Assembly: GCA_947095585.1 (NCBI GenBank)
Contig: OX352763.1
Coordinates: 114,059,908 to 114,123,907, forward strand
Direction: 5' to 3'
Length of the DNA: 64,000 nucleotides
Source: Nephrocerus scutellatus
Taxonomy: Eukaryota; Arthropoda; Insecta; Diptera; Pipunculidae
Each line of letters opens with the position of its first letter. Positions within the stretch are counted from its first letter, which is position 1. Of the stretch, positions 31,815 through 43,722 are shown piece by piece. The notes under the pieces are model-generated. The model was not told where the DNA came from. It did no database searches and was given only the letters and a program-made list of their open reading frames with translations. The position numbers and the translations under genes are program-made.

Positions 31815-32525
31815 TAATACAATCCGGCAGCCATAAAGTGGTATACGGATGAATCAACAAAGAGAGCAGAAGACTTGTGCAGACGTCCATGGGCAACGAA
31901 CCAAGTACTCAGAAGCAATGCAAAGCATATTCCAGGCAGAAGTACATGCCATCGAAAGATGTACCCACTTTAATATGGAACGGAGGTACATGAGACGGGA
32001 AATATCTATCATGGCAGATAAGCAAGATGTGCTAAGGGTCATTCATCACGTCAAGACTGGTGTAGAAAAATGTACAGGTAGGGCGAAGCTAAAGAGACTT
32101 GGCGATGTCAACAAGTAATGTTTGTATTGTGTGCCGGGGTAGAAACTCCGAACAATTTTGTGCCATAGGAAAGAGATACGCAGAAGGCATCTGCTTCTGT
32201 CAGACAGGAAAATCGCTCACGCCTACGACATTTTGGGAAGCTTTAACCCAAAGAGGTCTCAATCGATATTGGGTCTAAGCAGAAGTAATGTAAGAATCAT
32301 TACGGGGATCCTAACAGGACATTGAAGTCTGAAGGGACACTTAAAGAAATTAAGAATAGAAGAGGGCGACAGTTGCAGTGTTTGTGGAGAAGTGGAGGAG
32401 AATCTACTAAACGAATGAGGAGCAACGATCTGACAGAAGAGAAACCCACTTAATCTCGAGTCTGCGCGACATTCACTGAACCCACTCCATATCACAAGGT
32501 TCCTAAGAGCCATTGGTATTTAGGT
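31815..32525 (+). mobile_element. RNase H-containing LINE, family F, copy 2
   Basis: Corresponds to 17400-18200: a WYTDESTKRAEDLC-like RNase H start, frameshifted KYSEAM and FQAEVHAIERC, and the tail GHLKKL-like segment and CSVCGEVEE-like Cys pattern near 32380. Broken throughout, and the RT is missing. Confidence 0.65.
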
Positions 32526-32529
32526 GGTG

Positions 32530-32805
32530 CGCTGCAGCGATCTTGTGAGGATGAAGGCCAATTTCTTTATGCAAAATTCGCCACAATGTGGACTGAGAGA
32601 TTCCCAATTCGTGTGAACGACTGATTTGGCTTATTTTGAACTGAAGCACTTACGACTCCTATATTTGCGGTACTTCGACCGGTGCGTTGTCTCACTGGCA
32701 CAGGAACATTCAATAGTGAATATGTTGACTGGAATTTATTCACTATAGCAGGCACAGCCCGTCTGTGGGGACGATTATTACGACCGAAAATTGGAGTAAT
32801 CGATC
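32530..32805 (-). mobile_element. Tc1/mariner transposase N-terminal relic
   Basis: On the minus strand VPVRQRTGRSTANIGVVSAS and VQNKPNQS are followed, in another frame, by LGISQSTLWRILHKEIGLHP-like sequence. This is a paired helix-turn-helix DNA-binding region. The family resembles the relic at 55596 (which has TSLWRILRKDLGLHPYKI). The catalytic domain is absent. Confidence 0.65.
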
Positions 32806-32869
32806 TTAAAAGTGGGACCACCGATATACCATAACTCACTATTCGATATTTGTTGCCGATATAAGTCAA

Positions 32870-32995
32870 TGGCAGAGTGGTCACTGGGTGGGGGTCAATG
32901 GGTATGATTTCAGTGGGTGTGAGTTCAGTGGGTGGGAGGTCAGTGGGCGGGAAGTCAGTGTGCGGGTGGTCAGTTGGGTTAGGTTCAGTGGGATA
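32870..32995. repeat. G-rich GGTCAGTGGGTGGG-type minisatellite
   Basis: About ten imperfect 10-14 bp units of AGTGGGYGGGWRGTC type. Similar G-rich sequence occurs in the right half of repeat family D (4510-4690 on the minus strand), and the flank GGGGAAACGCCAGGTATTTC resembles its end. It is probably the amplified remnant of a D copy. It accounts for the Pro/Thr-rich N-terminus of the minus ORF here. Confidence 0.6.
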
Positions 32996-33029
32996 GGGCA
33001 ACCGGGGAAACGCCAGGTATTTCCGCTTT

Positions 33030-34085
33030 TCCAAACGTTATTCGTTCATGAACTTAACTTAAACCATGAACTTAAAAATGTAAACCTTGACTGACGTTTT
33101 AACATCAGGATATCATAAAAAGGTTTAAGCGTGCGTTTGTATTAAAATGCAGAATTGTTGTGTCCCTATTGAAAAAAACCCTGTATTACCTTAAAGGTAA
33201 ATTAATTAACAGCCCGTCGCCGTTTTTTCTGTTTCAGTATGAAAAGTTATTAGCAAGTCATTAACTTAGGTTAATAAATAAAAAGGCTCGTTTGTATTTT
33301 GTATTTACTCCTTTTTACTCGCAGTCACTACTTTTCCCACTTGCTGTAGTTTGATACTCTATAAGACACTCGAAGGCTTAGAGTCATATCAACTGCTAGG
33401 CAATTTCTTAAATCGCCTTAAAGTTACCAGCAATTACTTTCCAATGTAGCGGAAAATCATCGAGAACTGATGGGGGTGGTGGGGTCACTAGTCCGTCGCA
33501 TTAGCCTCGTACCGAAACAATTGTTGCTACACCACAACAACGGACTTTTTATTACCCCTCGAGGCAAAAAGTATGCTCTTTGTTAAGCATACAGGTAGTT
33601 ACGTGAGGGAAACACTCAGTTGCACCTTTAAAAGTAAAATCACCCCCCAAGGAATTTGTTTTGTTATCCTGTTTCTATTTGTATGAAATTAAGTCGTGTC
33701 CTTTGCCATGTATGCCTGTGGTTAGGTAACGCTTTGGTCTTAGTACCTCATCTACCCTTGAGGTGGTTAATTTTTTTCCCTAAGTTCAATTAGAACGAAA
33801 AGCAGACAGGATATGCAGCAGGATATCGAATGGATAGAACGTTGGAACTAACGACCGGGGACGGCTTTCAACTTTTTGGGGTCAATGGACAGAGTGCTGT
33901 GCAGACATTATGCATTGGCGGCATAATGGGGAGTGTGAACTGTCTGTGTATTAATATTGTTGTGCATATATTTGGTTAAGCATTTGGTTTGTTGATGCTG
34001 TTCGTCTAGTTTATTGGAAAATCCCCATTTAAGCCAATTTTTTTTTTAATTTTAACTGCTCGCTCATTACAATATATAAAGGTAT
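33030..34085. other. Intergenic sequence, nothing recognised
   Basis: No transposon domain, exon or RNA gene was recognised in this kilobase. Confidence 0.4.
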
Positions 34086-34089
34086 TTTT

Positions 34090-34190
34090 TACATTGAAAC
34101 AAATTATGTTCGATTGGGTGTCCCCCAAGGTTCTATATTTGCTGTTATTTTCTTGTTTCATCGGGGACCTCTGTTTCCTCAGCGGTAGCA
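34090..34190 (+). mobile_element. Short RT fragment
   Basis: Reads NYVRLGVPQGSIFAVIFL, the GVPQGS block of a LINE reverse transcriptase, with no continuation on either side. Too short to assign. Confidence 0.4.
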
Positions 34191-34399
34191 ACCCCTATTA
34201 ATGAAAAAATTACGCCATCGCAAGCCGAGCGCTAACCAATTGTTTTAAAACAAGTCCCATCGAATTTGGACTAGTAGAAGCCGAGATATACAAAATTGCA
34301 AACTGACCAATGTAAATATAAACGTACAAATGTACACACGCTCGCTGGAAATTTTTTCATGTTCTCTGAATATAAGCTTCCCCCTTCGTGCTCGCAATA

Positions 34400-35720
34400 A
34401 ATATGTGCACATTATCGGCTAGCTAGATTTGTCTATACTCCTCTGCACTCAAGTCAGTTTGCATACAGAAAAGGTTATAGCACTATCTTGTGAAGAAGAT
34501 AGAAGGAACCTTCGTTCAAAGGAAGTTGCTCTGTATGCATTACTAGACGTCGAGGGTACATTCGATAAGACTGGCTACCACTCAATAGATTAGGGCCATA
34601 TTCAAAAGACCAAAAGTTACTTCAGCCCCTCAGGAGGAGTATGCGTGTCTGTGACCGCAATTAAGGGTTGTCCCCAAGGTGGAGTCTTGTCCCCCCCTTT
34701 TGTGATCACTAGTCATCGACAGCCTTCTAGCCGATCTCTTTAGATAAGACAACCTCGCCGTTGGTAATGGGGAAGACTTGGCGTTTTTTGTTAGCGGTCA
34801 ACACAGCACGTCCTAAAATGATACACTGATGGATGTAAACAACGATGATGAGGCCCATTATCACATACGCGTACGTCGTTTGGTGATCGAAATTTCTTCA
34901 ACGGACAACGTCAAATAAGCTTCAGGAGCTTCCAAAGAATTGCCTGTCTCGATATCATTAGTGTCATGCGTTCCTGCTTGTTGTCCATCGAAGATATACA
35001 TGCGTTTAAAATTTGAAGAAAATCGGGTACTTTTTTTTATAAAATTTGTATGGGTCTCCCCTGACCACGGCCCGATCACTACAAAATTTTTGCAAAAAGT
35101 GTTGTCCATCGGAGGCGTTTAAAATTTGAAGAAAATCGGGTAAATTTTGTAAAAAAAATTGTATGGGAGCCCAAGCCCGAGCGGCCCCAAATTTTAATAA
35201 AAAGTGTTGTCATGGGAAATACACATGTGTGCAAAGTTTGAATAAAATCGGGCTCTAGGAAGTGTGTTAAAAATTGGTAACAAGTTTTGCATTATCCCCG
35301 ACACTATACTCAGGGAGTAATATTTCGGCAGGTTATTTGAGATACCAATATTGGTGTTCCGGCACTGGACGCTAGAGATCAGGTCTGGTTCACAGATGGA
35401 CCGAAAATTGAATCCGGAGTTGGAGCTGGTGTCTTTGGACCCAACACCAAAGTCTCGGTATCAATGAGAATGAGCCCCGCGGTTTTCCAGGCTGAAATGC
35501 CAGCCAGCCTGCCATCGAGATCTGCGTTATGATAAACCTTAGTTAAGACATTGGGGGTGCCAGAATATATATCTTCTTCCACTAAGGACATACTATCCTT
35601 TATAAGGGAGGTAGTTCGTCTCTTAGATTAAACTCACCCTATGATGCAATAGATCTTTTAGTGTCAGCAGTGCCAGGCATATGGGCTAGAGTATTAATAC
35701 AAAAAAATATCTGGTCACCT
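34400..35720 (+). mobile_element. LINE family C, copy 3, split by repeat B4
   Basis: 34440-34978 is frameshifted RT (SQFAYRKG-like, then CPQGGVLSP-like at 34660-34700 and a thumb piece). The LINE resumes at 35287 (CIIPDTILRE-like, then an RNase H start GAGVFGPNTKVSVSMRMS) and ends with the family's 3' UTR near 35690 (GGCATATGGGCTAGAGT). Nothing is intact. Confidence 0.65.
34979..35286 (+). repeat. Repeat family B, copy 4, inserted in LINE C3
   Basis: Two and a half tandem units with TTGTCCATCGAAGATATACA, TTTGTATGGGAGCCCAAGCC, ACACATGTGTGCAAAGTTTG and a right end after AAAATTGGTAACAAG. LINE C sequence on both sides defines the boundaries closely. Confidence 0.75.
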
Positions 35721-36924
35721 CTCGTCAATTCTTCGTATATTCTTTACAACTTTGAATTTGATATTAGCCAAACAACAAGCACAGACACATTCAAGAAAAA
35801 GTCTTTCAGTTTTATGCCTAGGGTTGCTGACGGAATCTTGCTAATTCCTTGAGAATCCTTAATTTTTTTTAATGGTTGAATAAATGCTTCAAATTATGAT
35901 AGAAGTGAGCTTTAAACAAAAATCTGAAAAGGCATTTATCGATTTAGCCATGTTGTTCAGCCTGTCTAATTGTGTTAGAGAAACTTAAAATAGCGTCTAC
36001 CCATTTCCATATTAATCAATGCTGTGTCGCCAAAATTAACCCCATCGACGTATTGCCTTTGGGTTTTGAGCAAAATGCAAACGTTGGTATCGATTTTCTT
36101 TTTCACTTCAGACTGAAGAAGTTCCAAAAAACAAACAGACGCTTTCTATTTATTTATTCAAATGAAGAACACAGGATGATCATTAACGGCAGAACGATTC
36201 AAACCAATTCTGAATAATGTCCCTCGAAGGACAAACATTAGAATGGAAATAAGGACACATATTTCCGGCGTTTGTTTAGCTGTTAACTGTGCCTGCGGTT
36301 AGCCTTCACCAAAAGCAAACTAATACAAAAGTTAACTTTTATTGTACGTTTCGTCCTTCAGATCGTTTTGTTAGGGAAACTAATTTATTACATGTTATGA
36401 CTTCGTTGGACGTTTGGAGGTTAAACGGAGAACTTGTGATTTTATAAACATAACATTGCGTTAAATGAAGTACCTAAATGTGGTTAACATACATATTATA
36501 CAATTAGGACCATCGAAGTGAGCAGAGTGTTAAAGCAATCTGATGTTCTACTGATACCTGTAAAGGTAAGGTATTTTTTAAAACTATTCATTACAGTATG
36601 AACAACCTAAATTGGACTCTAGAAGAGTTGTCATGATTTCCGTAATAATGCGCCTAATGGTAGTTATATAGATTTACCCAATCGAAATTATCGAAAGAAT
36701 CAGCATTTTCGACCAATTGTAAATGTCACATAAAAGAGCGAAAATTATCGTTCTGGAATGTCATCAGAATAACGACATTTGTCATATGAGAATATGACAT
36801 ATGTTCCAGGGCAGTTTGATAAGTCAGAGAATTTTTGAATTTCCCGCAGAGTAACTTTAAATCAATATATATATGCTACCTAGTCCCAAAAAGTCCATAT
36901 GGGACCTAGATAAGCTGGTTATCA
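35721..36924. other. Intergenic sequence, nothing recognised
   Basis: AT-rich with small ORFs (60-81 codons) of no recognisable family and no splice logic linking them. Confidence 0.4.
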
Positions 36925-37960
36925 GTTAAATGATGTGTAGCTTTCTTCTTACTATGACAGCTATGTCCCCAAAACCAGTTTTAGTAAACGTAAGGTTCTC
37001 TGGTGGAATGACCGGCTGGCCAATCTTAGAAAGAAAGTTAGAAAGCTTTTCAACCCTGCTCAACGCATGAAGAGCTACGACGAATATGTAGTCGCCCTTA
37101 CGAAGTGTAACTCTGAATTGAGACGACCCAAACGGGCCAAAAAATGCTGTGAAAACATTGCCAGTAGCGGCACGAATCCACAAGGCACTCGTAGAGGATC
37201 AGACAAACTGTGTAAGCTTACTGAAGAAGACAGCTGGTAACTACACGTCGGACCGTGAGGACACAATTAGAATGCGGTTGGTCTACTTATGTCTCACATA
37301 CACACCCTAATGCTCATAATCATAGCATTGACAGCAGGGTTAATAGTTTATCGGGAAAAATATTTAGTCCAGATAGGGTTAAATGGGCCGTAGGCTCCTT
37401 CAAAAACCATTCAAAGCACCCGGCGGAAATGACATTTCTCCAGTGCTCTTACAGAGGGCAATTGAGCTCATACTGCCGGGGTTGATTGCTTTATTTAGAA
37501 CCAGCTACAACTGTGGCTACATTCCGTAAACCTGGAAAAGGGTTAAAGTTATCTTTATCCCCAAACCAGGCAATATGCCTAAGGAGCTGCCTAAGTCATA
37601 CAGACATATAAGTTAACATCATTTGTCCCCAAAAGTATTGAGAGACTTATTGATGTTCATATTAGAACCTGGCTAGATACGTCTAACCCTCTACAGTCAA
37701 GTCAGTTCGCATACAGGAAAGGTAAAAGCCCTTCACTATCTAGCTTAAAGATAGAAGTGACGCTCCATGTGCTCTGTGTGCTTGACATAGCTTTTTCCTT
37801 GACATTGATGGTGCTTTCGATAACACTGGCTATGACTCAATAACATGAGCAATGAGTAACAGAGGTATCGAGGGCTCAACTAACCAATGGATAAGGATAC
37901 TTTCTGCTCAGAGGGAGTATCTGTGTCGGTGACTGCAACTAAGGGCTCATTCGTAGAGTG
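36925..37960 (+). mobile_element. LINE family C, copy 4 (endonuclease-RT junction region)
   Basis: Frameshifted: FSKRKVLWWNDRLANLRKKV-like, RVNSLSGKIFSPDRVKWAVG (37340-37400), then the RT start with FRKPGKG and IPKPGN-like words, and GAFDNTGYDSI-like sequence at 37810. It represents a part missing from copies 1 and 2. It stops in a degraded RT. Confidence 0.65.
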
Positions 37961-38324
37961 GGACGAACCCGGCTTTCCCAGCTTTCGCCATTAAGCATGC
38001 TCTTGAACTATTCCTATTTAGCGATCCTCTCTTCGAGAGTAAACCATAACCCCCCGCGTTGCATCCCCATCGTATTTCGGCTGCAATTCAGCACACGAAA
38101 TTCACTTTTTTCCATTTTCGTTAAAATAACGAAGTTGTCTGCTTTCAATGGCTGTCAAACACAAACTAAATGACGCAGCGTGTTCAAAATGACATAATGA
38201 CAGTAATGATGACAGTAGCCTATTAATAGATTGACAGGAGCTGTGTTGCATTTAAAGTATTTTTTTAAGTCAAAACCCTAGTCCGATTGGCTGATACTGC
38301 GACCTAAAAATATATATTGTATTG

Positions 38325-38545
38325 TAGCGTGTAACTAATCTAAGAGACTTACTACCTTCATAATGAAAATAAGTATATATGTCCTTAGTGGCAGAATTAC
38401 GCAGATCTGCTGACGAACATAATGCCTTGCGTCAAATATGTCTCCCTAACCAGATCAAACCTGGACAGTCACAAAGGATGTGCCCTGTTTCGTCCTCCTC
38501 CAAGCAGAACCTACATTCCGTGTTTGAGCTCAGATTAATCTGACA
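38325..38545 (-). mobile_element. LINE family C, 3' fragment (copy 8)
   Basis: On the minus strand the Cys-His tail can be read: a CRFCLEEDETGHILCDCP-like segment with frameshifts, then the family 3' UTR. It parallels 57235-57330. Confidence 0.5.
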
Positions 38546-38549
38546 AAAG

Positions 38550-38675
38550 TATGAAAACCACCGTTATCTGCTTTAAAGCAATAAATTAACGACTATGTAC
38601 CCTTGGCGTACATGACAAATTTAAAAACAAAAGCCACCACATAAACATTGGCGCACCTACAGAGGATTCTAATTT
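38550..38675 (+). mobile_element. LINE family A endonuclease fragment
   Basis: Short stretch matching the start of the family A endonuclease (TVICFKAINxRLCTLGV-like, then HIGAPTED). It joins LINE C8 on the left. Confidence 0.5.
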
Positions 38676-38689
38676 TTGCTGTCAAAAAA

Positions 38690-40385
38690 TGTTTTGTGAA
38701 AGTCGGAAAAGTCATTTTGTACGAACTGGAGGGGTGAGTCGATTGAACGCGAGTGTATATACTCTGAAAGGTTCCCTGCGGTCCGAGTGCAATAATTGCC
38801 ATAATCCTCACAAAATTCACTTAAAATCAATTCAATTCGATTTCATCCTAGAGTGTCATATGTCTGTCCAATGTCCATAGTTGCTGTTTCGATGTTAATC
38901 CATTTTTAGTTGAGTATTAGTGCGTTTTTACCAAGAAACACCAGCAAAGCGTACCACAGAATGGTGTCACTTTAGGTAATTATGTGTTTGTCTGTCTGTT
39001 TTCATTGTGGCTTTCAATGCTTGACACCAATAGCCTACGACAACCCGATAAGGGGCATTTCAACACATTATGTATAAGACACTCCTACACAGAAATCGCT
39101 TAATACACTAAAACAATTAGGGCCTAAACAATCCCTTGTTTCTTGGTATAGGACTGTAGGTATTTCGCAGTATTCGGTTCCGTTTCACGATGTGTATGCA
39201 ATCGCGAAACTTACTGATCCCATCAGCCAAGTCGTCTGCCTACCAGTGCCGTGCCGTAGCAGGCTAGTGGGCGGCGGAGGGTTCAATATTCACTAAACGT
39301 TAAGCGCCCACCGCAGAGGGGCACTTATTGTTCGATTTTTTAAATGAGAACATCATTAGGTATCGCTGAAAGGTTTCAGTATTGCGTACTGTTAGTGCAC
39401 CCTAACTTCCACTTCAATACACAAACAGAAGGGAATACACGATACGAGTTAGAGGTTAGCATGTCAAATGCCGGCCGGTAGAGATAGCTATGGAAACGTC
39501 AAAGAAACATTCAGTGACGTTTTCACAAAATTTCTAAATTGGATTGATTATGTAATTATTTGACGAGAGGTTTCCAAATTTTCTTTTTGTTTTGCGGCGT
39601 AATAAAGATGGCTATGACTGTTATTTATTTCTTAATCCAGGATTTGACTGTAGTTGCCATTGCATATAAAAAGGGAAAAAAATCGCACTGCACACAAAAT
39701 TAATTATATACTTTTAGGATCGATGTGTGCTTCCCGACAAACGACACCGCACAATTTTTAACCGCACGAACTTCACTATACTTAACAGTTAATATATTTC
39801 ACTTTTTGAACTACAAACTGAATTCTAACTTCTATTGCTAACGCTTCCATTCGACTTGAATATCAGTCAAATACTGAATAACACTGTCTAGAAGCCAACC
39901 ATCGTTGGGGATGCAAAATAGAATTCGGTTGCAATCGTCTGTGGGGAAGCGAATAAGGGTCGTTGTTCGGATTGTCAAATAATGTTGCATTCATTCAACA
40001 TCAGATATTCAGTGTTATCAACCTATGGGATTTTTTTTTACCCGATTGTCAGCATTAAAGTATTTAGTTGATGTGTGACTTTCTTATATGATCGAGGGTG
40101 AAAAGTACCGAAACTTAGCAGGAGTTGTAGTTACTAATTAAATTTAATTCCATTTTTTGTAAATGTCTTCCTTTAAAAGACAACTGTCCAATATTCAGTC
40201 AGTTGTGTAATATGGTTGAGATTTTAAGGCTCAACTATAATGGACTTGAGTGAAATTCACATAGCTGATGTGATCGACTCATTATATGCTGTGGGTTTCG
40301 TCAAATATCCGTTAACTTACATGGGTGTAAGCAAGGTGTCAATGAAGTGAGACATTCGGTACGGAAATTTGACAGCTGACAGATA
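38690..40385. other. Intergenic sequence, nothing recognised
   Basis: No coding exon or transposon domain was recognised. Some short runs resemble repeat ends but lack bodies. Confidence 0.35.
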
Positions 40386-40389
40386 TTGT

Positions 40390-41035
40390 TTGGTGCTCCG
40401 ATAAGTTTCAGTTTTTTTTAGACCCGTTTGGTGGCATTGGAGTCTAGATATTTACGAAATGTTGTGTTTATGGTTGGATTTGATTCATACTCACACCATA
40501 TTATAATTTTAGGTCGTTTTGGACTCGTTAGGTGGCGCTGGAGTTGAGATATTTACGAAAATTTGTGTTTATGTTTGGATTTAGTTCATATTCACACCAT
40601 ATCTTCGTTTGGTGCTCCGATAAGTTTAAGTTTTTTCGACCCGTTAGGTGGCGCTGGAGTCGAGCTATTTACGAAAATTTGTGTTTATGTTTGGATTTGG
40701 TTCATATTCACACCATATGTTCGTTTGGTGCTCCGATAAGTTTCAGTTTTTTTGTCGCCCTGTAGGTGGCGCTGGAGGCGAGATATTTACGAAAATTTGT
40801 GTTTATGTTTGGATTTAGTTCATATTCACACCATATGTTCGTTTGGTGCTCCGATAAGTTTAAGTTTTTTCGACCCGTTAGGTGGCGCTGGAGTCGAGCT
40901 ATTTACGAATAGTTGTGTTTATGGTTGGACTTGGTTCATATTCACACTATATGTTCGTTTGGTGCTCCGATGAAAAATGTAAATGGTTAGGTGGTAGAAA
41001 AAAGATTCCGTCATTTTTGACGGGCTCTCACCTAG
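40390..41035 (+). repeat. Repeat family E, copy 2: five 117-bp tandem units plus terminal hairpin
   Basis: Units begin near 40430, 40531, 40648, 40764 and 40881 with GGTGGCGCTGGAGTCGAG and include GAAAATTTGTGTTTATG and CATATGTTCGTTTGGTGCTC. At the right, CCGTC-ATTTTT-GACGG (41008-41023) forms a hairpin, and CTAG occurs nine bases on (41032-41035). A hairpin followed by CTRR is the usual layout of a Helitron 3' end. The three overlapping plus ORFs here are products of the tandem repeat. Confidence 0.7.
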
Positions 41036-41355
41036 ACGTACTTAAGACTGATTTTCCTGTTGAATTTTTACACGCACAATGTCCCTTGGGAATGCCGCCA
41101 CATATACTGATATTGAAAGTTGGTGCATTTATCATGCTTCTTCGAAATCTTAACCCAAAAAAGGGTTTATTAAATGGAACTCGATTAATAGTCAGGAATC
41201 TTAATCGAAACTTTATAAAAGCAGAAATTATCACAGGGAGTAATAAGGGTGAAGAAATTTGCATTCTTAGAATTGATTTGAAGGCAAGCGCAAGTACGTT
41301 ACCATTCAAAGAATGAAGCGTCGCAAATTTCCATTGATGTTGGTTTTTGCAATGG
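41036..41355 (+). mobile_element. Helitron (Helentron) helicase C-terminal fragment
   Basis: Reads FPVEFLHAQCPLGMPPHILI, KVGAFIMLLRNLNPKKGLLN and GTRLIVRNLNRNF, then AEIITGSNKGEE. This is the PIF1-like helicase region of RepHel proteins (GMPPH, LRNL, GLCNGTR and TGS motifs). A frameshift near 41310 leads into KRRKFPLMLVFAM in the next frame, after which the expected SQGQ motif is replaced by repeat B. It carries the PIF1-specific region only, without Rep. Confidence 0.85.
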
Positions 41356-41545
41356 GAGCCTCCCGACCCCGCGGCCCGATTACTCTCAAATTTAAATAAA
41401 AAGTATTATCACCGGAAATATACATGTGTGCACAATTTCAATAAAATCGTCTTTTGGGAAGTGGGTTAAAAATGTGTCACAAGATCTGACCAGCCAGCAA
41501 GTCCGCCAGCCACGGGCACGCGAAGTGAATATAGAGAAATAAAAA
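41350..41545 (+). repeat. Repeat family B, copy 5
   Basis: Starts within TTTTTGCAATGGGAGCC, joining the Helitron helicase fragment at a short match to the family's TTTTTGTATGGGAGCC. It ends CACGCGAAGTGAATATAGAG. Same strand as the helicase. Confidence 0.7.
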
Positions 41546-41596
41546 TAAAAATTGTCAAGGAGATTTACTTGGCCCCTGACATTGAGCTGCTCACAA

Positions 41597-41985
41597 AATG
41601 TCAGCCCTCTAGGTCATGCGAAAGGGGGTTAAAAAGAAGCTCAAAAAACGAGAAAATTGCGGCATTTCCAACCATCACACGCGCAACATGCGAAACGCGG
41701 CACACATCACACGCGGAATGAAAAAAATGCTATTTAGGATTTAGATACTCACAAAATTTCAGTTCTCTAGGTCGTATGGAAGGTGCTTACAAAGGACCTC
41801 AAAGAAGACGACAAAAAGAATTTCAACCCATCAGACGCGTCACTAGCGAAACGCGTAACACGTGCCACACGCACCACACGCGAAAATTCTATTTGGGACT
41901 TAGGCACTCATAAAATTTCAGCTCTCCAGTCGTGTGGAAAGTGGTTAAAAAAGGCACTCAAAGTATTCGAAAATACAGTCAGGTC
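41597..41985 (+). repeat. About 155-bp tandem repeat, two and a half copies
   Basis: CACAAAATTTCAGTTCTCTAGGT-like words recur at about 41595, 41754 and 41912. Each is followed by GGAAGGTGCTTACAAAGG-like sequence and a CACACGCG-rich block. Non-coding. Confidence 0.6.
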
Positions 41986-41989
41986 AAGT

Positions 41990-43640
41990 TAAATAAAGGA
42001 TTTTAAAAAGGTATGCACTTAAAAAAAGAATATCAGTCCTGATTTTAAAAGACTTCTTCACTCCTTCCATCTCCCTCGATCGGTGATCCTGACGAGGCTA
42101 ATCTCCACACAATATCGACCTGTTGCTTGCAAAGCAGAGACACGCGCTGAAATTACCCAGTATTTGGAGAAGGAAAATTGAGTACTAACTGCGGATATGA
42201 GTCACTTCGTGCATGGAAACTAAAGTTTTGATGAACTTCAGCATTAAAGCGGTGAAACCGCGATTTCATATAGGGTTGACACAAAATTACTCTAAAATTC
42301 CTATCCAAACAAATTTTTCAACAGCGCTAAGAACAAAATATCCCCTTTAGGGAAATTCTTCTTCGCATCTTGGGATATTTCAACTCTTTTTGGAAAGCCT
42401 TATACTTTTTTAAACTCTATGCGAGTATGGAAAGGGTGATTATCATAGCAAATGTGTTCGTTGGTTCGTTGTGGTTTGAATCGAACATCCCATAAAATTT
42501 TGTTCAAATGCACATTAACGCGAAATTTCAACTTGGCTCTTTGTCAACAAGATAAGTCGACTTTTTTTTGGTGTTCAGCCAAAGAAAGTGCACTGTATCT
42601 ATGCATATGGTATACAAAGTATCTTCCAAATAAAAAACAGTAAAAATGTGCAACAAAAGAAAATGGAATAGACAAACATCCCACAATATTCCATTGAAGC
42701 GGGTTATCGCCCGCCCGTGTGGGTGAGTAATCTCATAATGTGTGGTAACTGACTCACTTACTATACTGCGATGTCAATGGTTTGAAATGACGCGACGGCG
42801 CACTTTCTATATGTGCTGCATAGTATACGACGAGCACAGCATGTACAGTGACTAGTGAGTTGTAAAAAGTGCCGGTTATTTGACTGCCTACTCCAGGCGA
42901 GATGTTTTCACTGTCGGTATCGGCCAACGGTTGGGGTGGGTCTTCTTCCCAAGCTCTGTTAGATGACAACTTATTGATTACATGATGCAACGACGTGATA
43001 CTAGCCACGACGCAGCTGAACTCAGTTGGAACTTAAGAATTCGATTTGAGTTCGTTGTCGTTTGGTTGTTCTCTAGTGTAATTCTTTAATCGATAGATGT
43101 ATCTACGAGTACGTTAGAATCCAAAAAAAAAAAATACTCTTTGGCCCATATATTCCACCATATCGAACGATACACCCGAATGGGTTTGCTCAGATGGAGA
43201 AGGGAGGAGGAATTCGTCATCATTTTCTCCTTTTGGCATTTGCATTGTATGAGTTTTTATGAGGCAGCATTTCACAATGAAGTCATTCATGCATTGCATA
43301 CTCTCTCACACTGTGACAATGGGAAAGTATTTCTAAGTACTCGTAGTACCGGACGTGTATGAATAGAACAAAGGACATACTAAAAATCGACCCATTCAAG
43401 TACAAGTAGTCTTCTTCGATGACTAATCAGCTTATCTGATTCTCCAAATCTCTAATTAATTCATAATCGTACAACAATAGTCGAGGATATTTTTGTGTTT
43501 TGATATATAGATATGAGAACATTTGGGATAACCCTAAGGGTAAGAAATCGGTGAGAAAAATGGCTAAAAGTCTTAATCAGTCGAGTTTTTCAAAAACTTA
43601 AAGTTACTCGGACCAATATCTTGTTGGTATGGTGGTCTGA
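41990..43640. other. Apparently unique intergenic sequence
   Basis: No transposon was recognised. A minus-strand frame at 43008-42754 (starting from a GTG codon) reads EDPPQPLADTDSENISPGVG and is followed by a GTAAGTGAG donor-like site at its end. It could be an exon of an unknown gene, but no partner exon was found. Confidence 0.3.
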
Positions 43641-43644
43641 GTTA

Positions 43645-43722
43645 GAATCAACTCGGCAACAACGGCTGTCCTTCGCAAGAGACCAGACACAACTACGGTT
43701 AAGCCATAGAACTCATCCTAAA
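43645..43722 (+). mobile_element. LINE family A fragment
   Basis: Reads ESTRQQRLSFARDQTQLR-like sequence with one frameshift, matching the linker after the endonuclease in other A copies. It abuts LINE C5. Confidence 0.4.

Noticed and set aside
32567..33034. 155-codon minus-strand ORF with a Pro/Thr-rich N-terminus
   Set aside because: It is a chance fusion of a G-rich minisatellite and a mariner transposase relic.
40532..40973. Three overlapping plus ORFs rich in FVWCSD and SYSHHI words
   Set aside because: These are translations of the 117-bp family E tandem units.
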